Below, in pieces: positions 46,397 to 57,478 of a stretch of 64,000 nucleotides of DNA. The translations under genes and the position numbers were made by a program. How positions within the stretch are numbered: position 1 is the stretch's first letter; the number at the start of each line of letters is the position of its first letter. Below the pieces are notes generated by a model, which worked only from the letters and a program-made list of their open reading frames with translations, did not search any database and was not told the DNA's origin. Source of the DNA: Hesseltinella vesiculosa (lineage: Eukaryota; Mucoromycota; Mucoromycetes; Mucorales; Cunninghamellaceae); NCBI GenBank assembly GCA_002104935.1, contig MCGT01000010.1:1-64000 (forward strand). Direction: 5' to 3'.

Positions 46397-49300
46397 ATGT
46401 TGCGGCTCACTAGACTCGCATCCTTATTCACCCTTCTCCTTTGTCACGTGATTGATGCGCACAAAGTCGACACTTCATCTATACTTGATTTGACTTCCTT
46501 GGAGCAGATGGGTGTTGCAGGCTGGTACGATGGTATCTCACTTTACACCGATACGCAGCAGACGACCAGCTTACTTGCGAATACGTCCTCGGCTTTGATG
46601 TATAAACCAACAACCGATGCCTTTACGGCGTTGGCCACCACATCCATCAACGGCACGATCTATGCCAGCTGCTTGATCGGTGCCGATTTGTATGTCGGCG
46701 GCTCCTTCCAGAGTTTAAATGGCGTCAATGTCTCTAATATCGCTCGCTTGACCCTCAGTACAAGCAATAATAATGATGTGACACCAAAAGTCATGCCTCT
46801 CGGTCTTGGTGTCGATGGCACTGTCTATACGATGTACTGCGACGCCCAGCAAATCCAAGTGGGCGGTCAATTTCTTGCTCCCATGTCCCCATCGCCAGCC
46901 TGGAGTAAATCCCTTAGCCAGTACGGCGGTAACATCGCCGTTTGGTCGATCAGCACTAATAATTGGACGGCTGTGCCTTGGAAAGGTGTCAATGGGCCGG
47001 TCTATGCGATCGAAAAGCTTGCTGACGGCTCCTTCTATTACGCTGGCAACTTTGACGCTACCGCTGATGACGAGTCCATGTATGCGCCTGCAAGTCAACC
47101 CATCAATCTCCAATCACCAACTGTAAGTTACCTTCTTGTATGAGTATGGCACCTCTGGAAAAAAAAGGAGGCCAGTCAAACGATCCATTCGGGCTTGCTC
47201 ATTTTAAATTTAGACCCAAACTCCTTTTCCTTTCCCCTATTTTTTTTTTCTTTCCCTCCTCATTTCTCCAAAACTTATATTTATCATATTTTACAACACT
47301 TAGACATTGGCTGCTTCTGGATCTGATCCTAATTACAACGATCCAACTGAAATTGTTTGTGCCAATCTCGATAAACAGCCCTGGCTATTGTCTGACAACA
47401 CTCCCGGTTACTGGCAAGCAACATTCCCCTATTTTATTACGCCAAAACTCTTTCGTATCGCCAATACTCATTACAATGGCAGAGGCACCGACCAATTTGG
47501 GTAAAGAAAGTTTAGCAAACAATCCACCATCTTCTCACGCTTTTTAAATCAGAATTGTCGCAAACATCACCACCAACGAATACTTGAACCTGACCTACAT
47601 TGATCCTTCTGTTGGCAAACTCGTTACTTGCTCCAACAATTGTACAATGTCTCACGATCCAGCCATCGCTTATCAAGACTTTCTTGTTGTCGGCAATCCT
47701 GGCATCACCGGCACTGTTCGAATCGACGTGATTTCCTGGTACGGGCTTGGCGGTGGTTTGGCCAATGTCGAAGTATACCAATCGGGTAAGCCTTTTTTTT
47801 TTTCTACTTCTTATATGTCAAGAGACCTGAACCACGAACGCTAACGTGCCTCTTCTACTTCAAGAAATCATTGTTCACGCTGACGGCATCGGTAACTCTC
47901 CCCAGTGCTCGACTTCCGATCCGAATTTCTTGCAGTCCTCTGTCTACACCACAGGGACCTGGAAAAAATCGCTGGCCGACTACATTCATTACCTGACATC
48001 GACGTTCCCTGCCTCCAAATTGAAGAACAACGATAACACCGTCAAGTTCACGCCTGTCCTCGCAGAGTCTGGCAACTACACTGTTATCATCCACACCCCA
48101 GGATGTCAATCGAACTGCAACCAACGCACCAAAGTCGACGTTGAGTTTGCGTTTGCTCCCGGCGCGCCATCACATACAGTTACCGTCGACCAAAAAACGC
48201 CCACGGATACCTACACCACGCTTTATACAGGCTATGTCAACGCAACTTCGTCCTCTTTCACGCCCTTTGTACATCTTTCCACCTCGCCATCTGCCAACAC
48301 ACCCACCAATGGCAACGTACAAGTCGTCGCCAGCTTTGTGCAATGGGTTAAGCAGGGCTCCTTATCCAGCCTTTCAGGCGTCCTCAAGTACCAACCCAAC
48401 CCTGTCAACATCACCGCACCCCATGCCATTTCATGGTCCAACCTTGCCCAGCCGTTGCCCTCTGGCGCTCAAATCAATGCCTTGGAATCTGTCAATGGCG
48501 ACCTGTACTTGGGTGGTAACTTCTCCTTTGCTTCACCCAACATCACCTACAAGAATATTGTTCGCATGGATGGCGCTTCTGGTCAGTTGTCTGCCTTGCC
48601 TCAAGCCGGCCTCAATGGTGCTGTCAATGCACTAATACATAATGGCACAGGTAAGCTTGCCGAGTGTAACAACACGCTCTGTCTCCATCATTCCTCATTT
48701 TGTTTTGTTTTGGTGGAGAACAGATCTGTATGTTGGTGGCTCCTTTGACAATTCGGCTACACCAGCATCTGGAAATACCGTTTCGAAAAACATTGTAAAA
48801 TACAGCCCCACTTCAGCCTCCTGGTCCAATGTTGGTGGCGGCGTCAACAACCCTGTGCTGGCCTTGACAGCGTCGGCTCCTTTGCGAGGCAACACCAGCT
48901 TGATCTTGGTTTCCGGAAACTTCAATGGCCTCTACGACAGTCAAAGCATTTCCATTGCAAACGAAACCTTTGGCAACGCGTGGTGGGATGGCAGTGCTTG
49001 GATCAGTCAGCTGAATCAGCCCTTCTTAGCCGGGATTGTCTATGGAAGTGGCCTGTGGCAGCAAATGCCCTACTATCTTGGCACGTTGCAAGGTGCCCAG
49101 CGATTCTCCAGTGTTGGATTCACTTTCATGAACAACCAATCCACATCACTCAGCTCTCTCCCGTTTGCACCTGTATTCTCAGGCACCTACGACCATGTCA
49201 CAGCCGGTGCCTTTTGGAACGATCCGTCAAACAACAACGCATCGACCGTTATCGTTGGTGGCTCATTCACCCTTCAGCCTCCAACTGGTGCCAACAACGC

Positions 49301-52300
49301 TTCCGCTGTCATCAAGAACGTGGCTCTGTACCAGAATGGCCAATGGCATGGTATCGGAGCTGAGCAATGGCAAGGCACAATCCATACCATGATCGTGGTT
49401 GCCAACCAGCTCTTCATTGGTGGTCAGTTTTCTTCTTCCACAAAAGGCAGCAATTCCTTTGCTATCTACAATCTGGCCAATCGGACTTTTGTTCCCATAC
49501 CTGATCTGCATAGTAAGACGCCGTTTTTTATTTCACTTGTAAAACCGTGCTTATTCTTTCTTCACTTTTAGCAAGCGATGGATCGCCAACGATCGTCAAT
49601 GTCATAAAGTACAGTGAAACGGATGGCAATGTGATTGTGGGTGGCAATTTTAGCACCAGTGGGTCGCTGTCCTGCTCGGGTGTCTGCCTGCTGGATATCA
49701 AGGAATACCAATGGAACAATATTGGCGATGGTGTGCATGGAAATGTGACAGACATGGTCTTTATCGATGTAGGTGCCCTGTTTCCTCCTTTTTGTGCGAG
49801 AAATGGATGCTTACTTGTTTTTTTTTTTTTTTTTTGGCAGAACAAACTTGTCGTTGCTGGGAATGTGTCACTGTCAAGTGGCTCTGTTGTGCCTGTGGCA
49901 GCTTACGATTACAGTACCAGCACTTGGGATGCCCTCTCTTGGGATACCAGTGACACGGGTCTGCCTGGTTCATGCAATGCTGTCTCCTTTGATAACAGCA
50001 CCGGTACCACTTACCTTGCTGGCAGGTAAGCTCTACTTTTTTTTTTTTTTTTTTTGTTCTGAATCATGTTTCCCCACAGAACAAATACAACCGGCGCGTA
50101 CGTCCGTACTTGGAATGGTCAGCAGGTGTCTCCACTCGGCTTGGATTTCGGTCCGGGCAGCCAAATCCAACAATTGATCGTAGTCCCTACAAAAAACAAC
50201 AGCATCACCTCGGACTTGCTAGGAAATGGAAATGCGATGCTCTTGGCGACCGGGTATTTGAACCTAAATACCACGGGCAACGTATCAGCAGCTCTTTACA
50301 ATGGCACCAACTGGATCCCATTCTTAGCAACCTCTACTATGAACGGTGGCTCAGGCCTCTTTAGCAAAATCTTTTTCAAGTCCTACAGTATGCTGGTCCA
50401 TAACACACGTATGCTCCCCTTCATCCTCTGCCTCCTATTTTCTCAGGCTGATTAACATTTTGGCTTTCTTACATAGACTATTTACCTACGCCATTGGTCA
50501 TTTTGGCTTCGATTGGCTCAGGCATGGCCTGTACACTGGTGCTGGTTGTCGGCGCCTTGGCGGTTATGTTTATCAAGCGACGACAGGATGCAAAAGCAGG
50601 CGTAACCCAACCAGCAACTTACTACGGTAAACAGCCCCAGCGACCCGAATCGCTGCTTGCATTACTGGACTCACCCAACGGGAAAGCCATGGCCCATCTA
50701 CGATCCAGTCTGGAGCCCAATCAAATGATGGAACAAAAAACCAACTTTGGTCTAGCTGAAGCCGAAAGCAATCCTAGAGGCTGGCTGGGAGCTGCAACAG
50801 GTGCATTGGCTGCTGCAGGAATCGCAAGCGCAGCTCACCAACACCACGAAAAGCCTACGTATTCTGGATTACCCCCTCCACAGGCTGCCCATGTGTTCAA
50901 CGAGAAGGACGCCAGTGTCTACGAGATGTCTCGTAATATGTCGCCCTCGCGCCTCTCTTCCAACAACCCTTATCGCAACTCGTCTTCGGATATCGTCGGT
51001 ATGGCCATAGCTCCAGCTCCTCATTTTACTCGATATGACCACCAGCCATCAGCGACCGCCACCACTGACCATCAACAGTTCAAACCCGTAACCATGATGG
51101 CAGACTCTAGCCAACGTGACCATCACGAACCCCAACAGCTTGATGGTGTCTTCAAAGGAGATGTCCACTGGACAACGACCGGCATGGATGATACCTCATT
51201 TACGACGGTCGACAATGCACGACCCTCGGGATACTTTGACGACCCATTCCATGATCAGCCCCAAGATACCACCCAGCCTCGTACCACACTCACCGATATG
51301 GCCATGAAAGTCAGTCTCTCACAAGTCGAGCAATTGAGCCCCGAGATGGTGCGTTGGGCTTCCACCGGTGATCATGCCCAAGCTTCAGCAGAACAAATAC
51401 TCGTCTCTTCCGTCAAGAAAAGCCCCCCAGAGAGCAGCAGCAATGCCATGTCGTTCTTAAACCAGCCACCGCCCTCCTCTGTCTCCCCCAATCATACGGT
51501 GGTGCCTCCTGTACCATTAGACCATCAAGCGTCGCCTAACACCGTCCAATGGACCCATTTGGGTGCTACGGCCGCTGCTATGGGCGCTGCTACCGTCGTT
51601 GCTGTGGATCACGTCACAAAGGATACAGCGAAACCTTCTTCTGCGTCACCAAGCGCTGTTCAATGGACTCATTTGGATTCGAGCGCCAGTGCGATGGCCA
51701 CTGCCAACGTTGTTCCTGTGGACCATGCCACAAACGACAAGGCCAAGCTGTCTTCAGCGTCCCCTAGCGCCGTTCAATGGACTCATTTGGATTCGAGCGC
51801 CAGTGCGATGGCCACTGCCAATGTTGCTCCTATTGATCGTGTTACCAAGGATGCATCCAAACCAGCTTCTTCTGCGTCACCCAGTGCTGTTCAGTGGACG
51901 CATCTAGACGCAAGTGCCAATGCCATGGCCACAGCCACAGTTGTTGCGGTGGATCGCGCTACAAAGGACATGACCCATTCTTCCTCGTCACCCGCATTGC
52001 CACCCTTGTCAACCCTCCCACCATCGGCACCCCCTCCAATCCCTCCTACCGCGACGCATAACACCGTCAAGTCTGTCAATGTCAGTGTCCCAACTGCTAC
52101 GTACGGCAGTATCAAAACCACGAGCGTCGAAACGCCCACCGCCAAATACAACAATGTCAAGACGATCAACATCAATGCTCCTACTTCAACACTGGACCAT
52201 TTTGAGACGACCGATGCCAACCCCCCTACTGCTACATACAATAATGTCAAGACGACCAACATCAACGCTGCGACTGCCACCATTGCAGCTCTGGCTAACG

Positions 52301-53424
52301 ACAGCACCAGCCGGGATAGGAAGGAAGGCTTGGCTTTGGAGCAAGAAAAGTCTGTGCGTTGGACCAACAACAACGTGGCACATGCTCAGGATACCTTGCA
52401 ATTGAAGCCTGTGACCTATTCCATGTACTCTGAATATTCGTTGGCAGAAGACTCCATGTACGATATGCCTACCAAAACCTCCAACGACTTTAGCACCGAC
52501 CCCGACATCATACGATGGATCTCTTCGACCGCTGACCAAGAGCAGCCAACGTCTGCAGCACACAACGAAAACACGGTTCTGGAAACCTCGTTACCGGCTG
52601 CAGGACCTGCTGCTAAACACCAGCCATCCAAAGCGTCTCACGCTAAATCACCTCCACTCTCTCAGCCTGAACCTTCTACACAACCAGCCGATTCATCCTT
52701 TGTGTCCAACTTCCGCTGGTCTGATATTGTCAAGGATGACGAAGCTATCGAAACCATGAAGGAACCTCCACGCCACACCACAAGCAACAAAAGATCGCCG
52801 TCTTCAGGCAAAAAACACGTCGATGCCTCGGATGATCCTTACGAACTACTACGACGACCCTTTGACATCGATGTATCCATGCCATCGACATCACCTTCAT
52901 CCAGCATGCCTACCGCGCCGTCACAGCAAAGGGACCAGCCGCCAAATTCTGGCGATACAAGTTTTGCTGCGGAACAAGTTACTGCCGATATACCACTCGC
53001 CGCCAAGGGCGGCAACCCTGCCAACCCCTTGGACGGACGCGCTGCCTCAAAGAAAATGCTGCAAGACTACCTCGCTACTCGCCCTGCTCCTGTCGATGCT
53101 AGTAAGAAGCGCCTAAAGTACCGTAGCCAGTTCACCGAAGCCATGCGCCAAGCGTTGGAAAACAATGGTGCCGGAGATGACCTGTCAAAGTGTGCTGAAG
53201 ATCACCCCTACCTGTATGTGGCCAAGTTCGACTTCAACGCCCGTGAAGAAGGCGAACTTGGATTCGAAAAGGGTGACCCCATCATTGTCATTGATGCCGA
53301 AGACGACATCTGGTGGTTGGGCTATCGCGATGCAAAGGACACTCAAGGCGGTGACAATGCCATCCTGCAACAAGGCGTCTTCCCCAGCAACTATGTCGAA
53401 CGCGCGTCAACCCTGCCGCAGTAA
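46397..53424 (+). CDS. RAX2: Rax2-like cortical polarity protein with C-terminal SH3 domain
   Basis: The start MLRLTRLASLFTLLLCHVID is a signal peptide. The ectodomain has repeated kelch/galactose-oxidase-like units with the Rax2 signature YVGGSF (LYVGGSFQSLNGVNVSNIA, LYLGGNFSFASPNITYKNI, LYVGGSFDNSATPASG, VIVGGSFTLQPPTG, LFIGGQFSSSTKG) and many N-glycosylation sites. Several introns, two with long T runs before the acceptor. The last exon (from about 50478) has the membrane segment LVILASIGSGMACTLVLVVG, then FIKRRQDAK and about 950 cytoplasmic residues rich in Ser, Pro and Thr with two sets of internal repeats. It closes with an SH3 domain (YVAKFDFNAREEGELGFEKG, DIWWLGYRD, GVFPSNYVERA). Rax2 marks polar growth sites at the cell cortex. 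The SH3 and the long tail extend the usual architecture I know from yeasts. Total about 2,050 aa. Confidence 0.88.
51540..52290 (+). repeat. Two coding tandem-repeat blocks in the Rax2 tail
   Basis: Block 1 (51540-51980): four ~40-aa repeats with the core SAVQWTHLDSSASAMATAN followed by a VDH.TKD-type segment; the second and third copies are almost identical at DNA level. Block 2 (52060-52290): five 14-18-aa repeats of the form TATYNNVKTTNINA. Both blocks lie on the cytoplasmic side between the membrane segment and the SH3 domain. Confidence 0.85.
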
Positions 53425-54143
53425 ATCATACCAACGACGTGACGTCGCTCTTCTCTCCCCGCTTCCCTCTTTAATTTATTCATGTCATAAATAAAAAACC
53501 TGCTGAACGTTTTTAGAATACTGTAATTTGCAACGTCCCTCTATCACCTGTCTCTACGAAAATGCGTTTACCTGCTCAGGGGCATTTTTTTTTTTGGCAA
53601 TTCTCGCGCTCCTCCAGTGCATGATGCAAATACATTTTATTCAAAGGCTGCTTGTTGGTATTTTGGGAGTGGGGAGACATCCTAATTGTGTCGAAGCTTT
53701 GACGTGACATAGTTTCTTTCGTTTTTTTTTTTTTTTTTTTTTTTTTTTTGCCAAAGTAAACATTTGCTATTGCAAAAAGGCACACTTATTCGATCAAAAG
53801 CATCGAGGACCTTTATAATCTTTGGCAATGTTGTGTTTGGGTAGAGAAATAAAAAAAGGGCAGTTGTAAAAGTAAGTGAGAATTGAGTTATGGATTTTAT
53901 TGATGTGAAGGTCTATCTTTTTATATTGTTTCCTGTAGAAGCCGTTGCACTTTGCATTGATTTTTTAAAGGTCAGTCCCTTTCATATTCTTGCTGTGAGG
54001 GCTTTCTGCAGCGCGAAGGACATGTTCCATGAGCTTTTTGCTGATAAAAATAAATAAAAAGCGAGTTACTGGCATCCCACTCCAGCCATTTATATTTGCC
54101 AATAATGCCGTTTAAGCGACTGGATAACACCAACATCAAGATA
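53425..54143. other. Intergenic gap with short dispersed repeat
   Basis: Contains a T tract (53720-53748) and, at 53870-53945, GTGAGAATTGAGTTATGG then ATTTTATTGATGTGAAGG, the short repeat also seen at 9.95, 13.3 and 19.4 kb. No gene. Confidence 0.55.
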
Positions 54144-54430
54144 TTAGTACTGGCTAGTCGTGTTAGGAGGTAAAAATGTTATTTCTACATTTCCAAGACA
54201 CTTTTTCAGCTCATCATTGATTTTATGAGTTGGAGCATTGTCCAAGATGAGGAAGCATTTTTGACCACGGTGTCTTTTGTCAAGTTTTGAACATATTTCC
54301 ACAATGCAATGCCGGAACACATCACTGGTCGTCCAGACCATTTGGTTTCCGTAAACCCAGTCACCGGTATGTCCATAGGGCTGACAGTGGCAATTTGAAC
54401 ATCGGTGTTTAAATCCCAAAATTGATGTCA
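54144..54430 (-). pseudogene. DDE-superfamily transposase fragment (pogo/jerky-like)
   Basis: The minus strand reads GHTGDWVYGNQMVWTTSDVF, KRHRGQKCFLILDNAPTHKI and VEITFLPPNTTS. LILDNAPTH followed by a V..TFLPPNTTS block is the second catalytic-Asp region of DDE_1 transposases of the pogo/Tigger/jerky group. Only ~90 residues survive. The C-terminal end stops right after PNTTSQY and the N-terminal end runs into the left arm of the palindrome at 54391. It is a relic that may have supplied, or been cut by, the fold-back element. Confidence 0.75.
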
Positions 54431-55395
54431 GATCGAATGAACCATCTAGTCAACTATGTACCAGCGCGCAGAAAACAAAAAAACACGGCAATGGTATACA
54501 AAGGTACAGAAGATTTCGAAAAAAAAAATTAAAGGCGCAAATACTCTCCTAGAAAAAATCTGAAAGGAAAAATGATGTACAAAAAAAAAAAAACTGCTCT
54601 AGTTCACTGGGATTAAGCTTGTGAATGTTGTTTTAAGGACAGAGTGAACTCATCTCGAAAAAAAAATGGGTCTCCAGGACACGCGTGAAAACCGTCAAAA
54701 TCTGATAAAGCAATTACGAGGACGGAGACCAAGTCATCCCGGGTTCGAAAAAAAACCCATATTTAGACATAGCAAAAAAAGTGTCATGTTTAAGCAAATA
54801 CTTGCCTTCAAAGGGAATGAAAATAATTGTGAGCGATATATTTTTCTTTATTTGGGTGATGGATTTTTTGAAAATATACTTTCTAAAAAAGTAGCAATTA
54901 TACTTTTTAGGAATGTATATTTTCAAAAAATCCATCACCCAAATAAAGAAAAATATATCGCTCACAATTATTTTCATTCCCTTTGAAGGCAAGTATTTGC
55001 TTAAACATGACACTTTTTTTGCTATGTCTAAATATGGGTTTTTTTTCGAACCCGGGATGACTTGGTCTCCGTCCTCGTAATTGCTTTATCAGATTTTGAC
55101 GGTTTTCACGCGTGTCCTGGAGACCCATTTTTTTTTCGAGATGAGTTCACTCTGTCCTTAAAACAACATTCACAAGCTCAATCCAAGTGAGCTTGAGCAG
55201 TTTTTTTTTTGTACATCATTTTTCCTTCTAGATTTTTTCTAGGAGAGTATTTGCGCCTTTAATTTTTTTTTCGAAATCTTCTGTACCTTTGTATACCATC
55301 GCCGTGTTTTTTTATTTTCTGCGCGCTGGTAGTTGACTAGATGGTTCATACGATCTGACATCAATTATGGGATTTAAACACCGATGTTAAAATTG
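54391..55395. mobile_element. Fold-back element: ~1-kb near-perfect palindrome
   Basis: Left arm 54391-54886 and right arm 54900-55395 are reverse complements, starting CAATTTGAACATCGGTGTTT and ending with its complement. They include AAATGGGTCTCCAGGACACG on both sides and meet at an AT-rich centre near 54893 with a spacer of roughly 10-15 nt. Differences are few and mostly in homopolymer length, for example a GCTCTAGTTCACTGGG against CTCAATCCAAGTGAGC variant near 54595/55190. Each arm has mirror ORFs of ~75-105 codons that only reflect the symmetry. No transposase is encoded. The arm length exceeds typical MITE termini and resembles fold-back transposons. Confidence 0.85.
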
Positions 55396-55689
55396 TTACC
55401 GCAGCTAATTCTACCTGAGGATATTTGCCACGCTCTTTTTTATTACGGCTAAAATGGCCCCGAGCGATTAAGCTTGTGATTCTGTTTTATTTGTTTTGCC
55501 ATAAAAAATCACAAGAAATGAAAAAAGGGCAAAAAAAGCCACGACTCAAAAAAAAATTTATGATAGAATTTCTATATTAGGAAGGCGGAGATTTAATTAC
55601 CCATCACAGAAAACTAAAAGAATCAAGTGTTTTTCACTATCGGCACGGCAGAGTGTAACCATGTTTAAGCCCTGTGCAATGTCCCAGTG

Positions 55690-56611
55690 TCAGTAAAAAT
55701 ACAAATCGGCGAGCTCAATCATTCCATACAACCCTTTCGCAGGTAAGACGAAGAGGTAAAACTTGATGGTCCTGCCTATGATCTGTATGCCAAAGATGCC
55801 TTCCATCAGCTGCACATCAAGAGCTTGTTTGCAGAATATGGTCACCTTCACCAAGTCCTTGCATATCAAATAATTATCTCGATCCCGAGCAGCAGGCTTC
55901 GCCTTACCAGACCCAACACGTGCCGACGATGTCACACCATAGGACTTCGTAATATCAGACTGCTGACAGTTTCCATATGGATTGATGGCCGCTTAATGTT
56001 GTACTTGTCTTCAATAAAATCGATAACTCCGTTCCAGTTCTCGTACGCAATGAATGGTTTTTCATCGTCAGGTTAATGGTCTCGAGTTAATAAAAGAATA
56101 GATGCCGAAGCGAGCGCTAAGTGAAGGTGTTCCTCGAGAGAGTGTTTCCACGATCCACGTAAAGTTGAATGGACTGTTGCACCTGATAAAGAGCATTTGA
56201 GACGTCGAAGTCTTTTACAATTAAACGATCATGGTCCGGACGTAAAAATGTGATATTATCTTTTGATAGGGCTCCACCGTATTGTTTTTTTTCTGCAATT
56301 GCGCTGGTAGGAATGTCGCTGACGTCGAACTCTTCAACAATGGAACAATTTAGGCTGACGGCTTTGGGCATGAATTCGTGGTGAGTAATTTCAAAGTGAT
56401 TTCTGTGGGTACCCAATTCAACGAAATGATCAGTACAGCACGGGCACGCATAATTTTCCTCCAAATGGCCAGATTCAGGACGTTGCCGCAAATATAGAAA
56501 GTCATTGCTGTTAAATCGGCTTGGGGGTTGGCCACACCAGCTCGGTGCGCTTGACGACCTGCTTGGCGCTCTGCTACTAACGTCTGGATTGGTGGAGGTG
56601 AGGTCAATCAT
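55690..56611 (-). pseudogene. C2H2-finger hypothetical protein, probably decayed
   Basis: The first part (56611-56117) starts MIDLTSTNPDVSSRAPSR and contains a finger YACPCCTDHFVELGTHRNHF..HH, then RPDHDRLIVKDFDVSNALY. After a stop, the same strand reads FIAYENWNGVIDFIEDKYN and then, in another frame, AARDRDNYLICKDLVKVTIF and GIFGIQIIGRTIKFYLFVL. The parts need at least one intron and one frameshift to be joined, which suggests decay rather than an active gene. I cannot name the family; the finger plus location in a transposon-rich interval suggests an element-derived gene. Confidence 0.45.
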
Positions 56612-57478
56612 GGCTAGTTAAAAAATTAGAGTGACACAAAATGTAAATTCTTTGATAAAGGAGAAGGAAAAAAAAAAAAAAAAAAAAAACTCACGCGCTG
56701 TTGCAGTGTGGAAAAGGCAAACTTGATCAAAGAAAAATTGGATGGACTGAGTTTGTCCTCATCTTGAAAGTAGTCGAATCGTCTTGAAAGTCTTGTACAC
56801 TGTCTAACGTGAAGGAGGTTGTGGTGCCGACGAAGTCTGATTAGAGAATACTAATGTGAGGGTATGCTTGTATTTCTTCCACGTCGACTAGAATGTCATA
56901 AGCTACGCATGGAAGATAAAAGGAAAGAGTGAGGAATAAAAAGAAAACAGGCAGCTGACGCGAAGTCGCTTTTAGCTGAAAAAAAGTAAAAAAAAAAGTC
57001 GTTTGCCATCTTCGAGAAGAATCATTGGCCAGTAATAAAATACGCCCACTATTTTTTAAATTCCAACGAGTTTCTTTTTTTTTTTAGCTCGCAACAACAT
57101 GGGTGACTAGCCGCCCATATCATTTTAATCAATTGCTTCTCATTGTCTTACTTGTAACAAACATGACCCACTCTTTCATTAAGCAACATACACAATTTCT
57201 TTGCCAGTCCTGTTGTTGAGCGGGTGGTGATGGTGCCAGCTGCTCCTGATCAGGTGATGGTGACGAGGATGGCCTAGGCAAATATCGGCGCTTGTTGCTT
57301 CGGGTAACGTGCACCGGATTTGTTTTATATAGTTTGGGTGCAATGAATTTATTTTGCCGGTAGTTTGGATTTCAAGACTTTAATTGAACTGGTAGAGTCA
57401 TTCATGGTTGCCTATCAATCCCTTTAAACATTGTTATCAATGGCCAAGAGCAGAGGGACATTGTTTTAATTTTCGCTG
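56612..57478. other. Intergenic gap
   Basis: Homopolymers (56669-56690 A) and AT-rich DNA. A minus ORF at 57129-57314 is proline/serine rich without a domain. No gene called. Confidence 0.5.

Noticed and set aside
54666..55128. Two convergent ORFs with the same N-terminal peptide (MGLQDTRENRQNL) as a duplicated gene
   Set aside because: They are mirror readings of the palindrome arms; no domain and no independent support.
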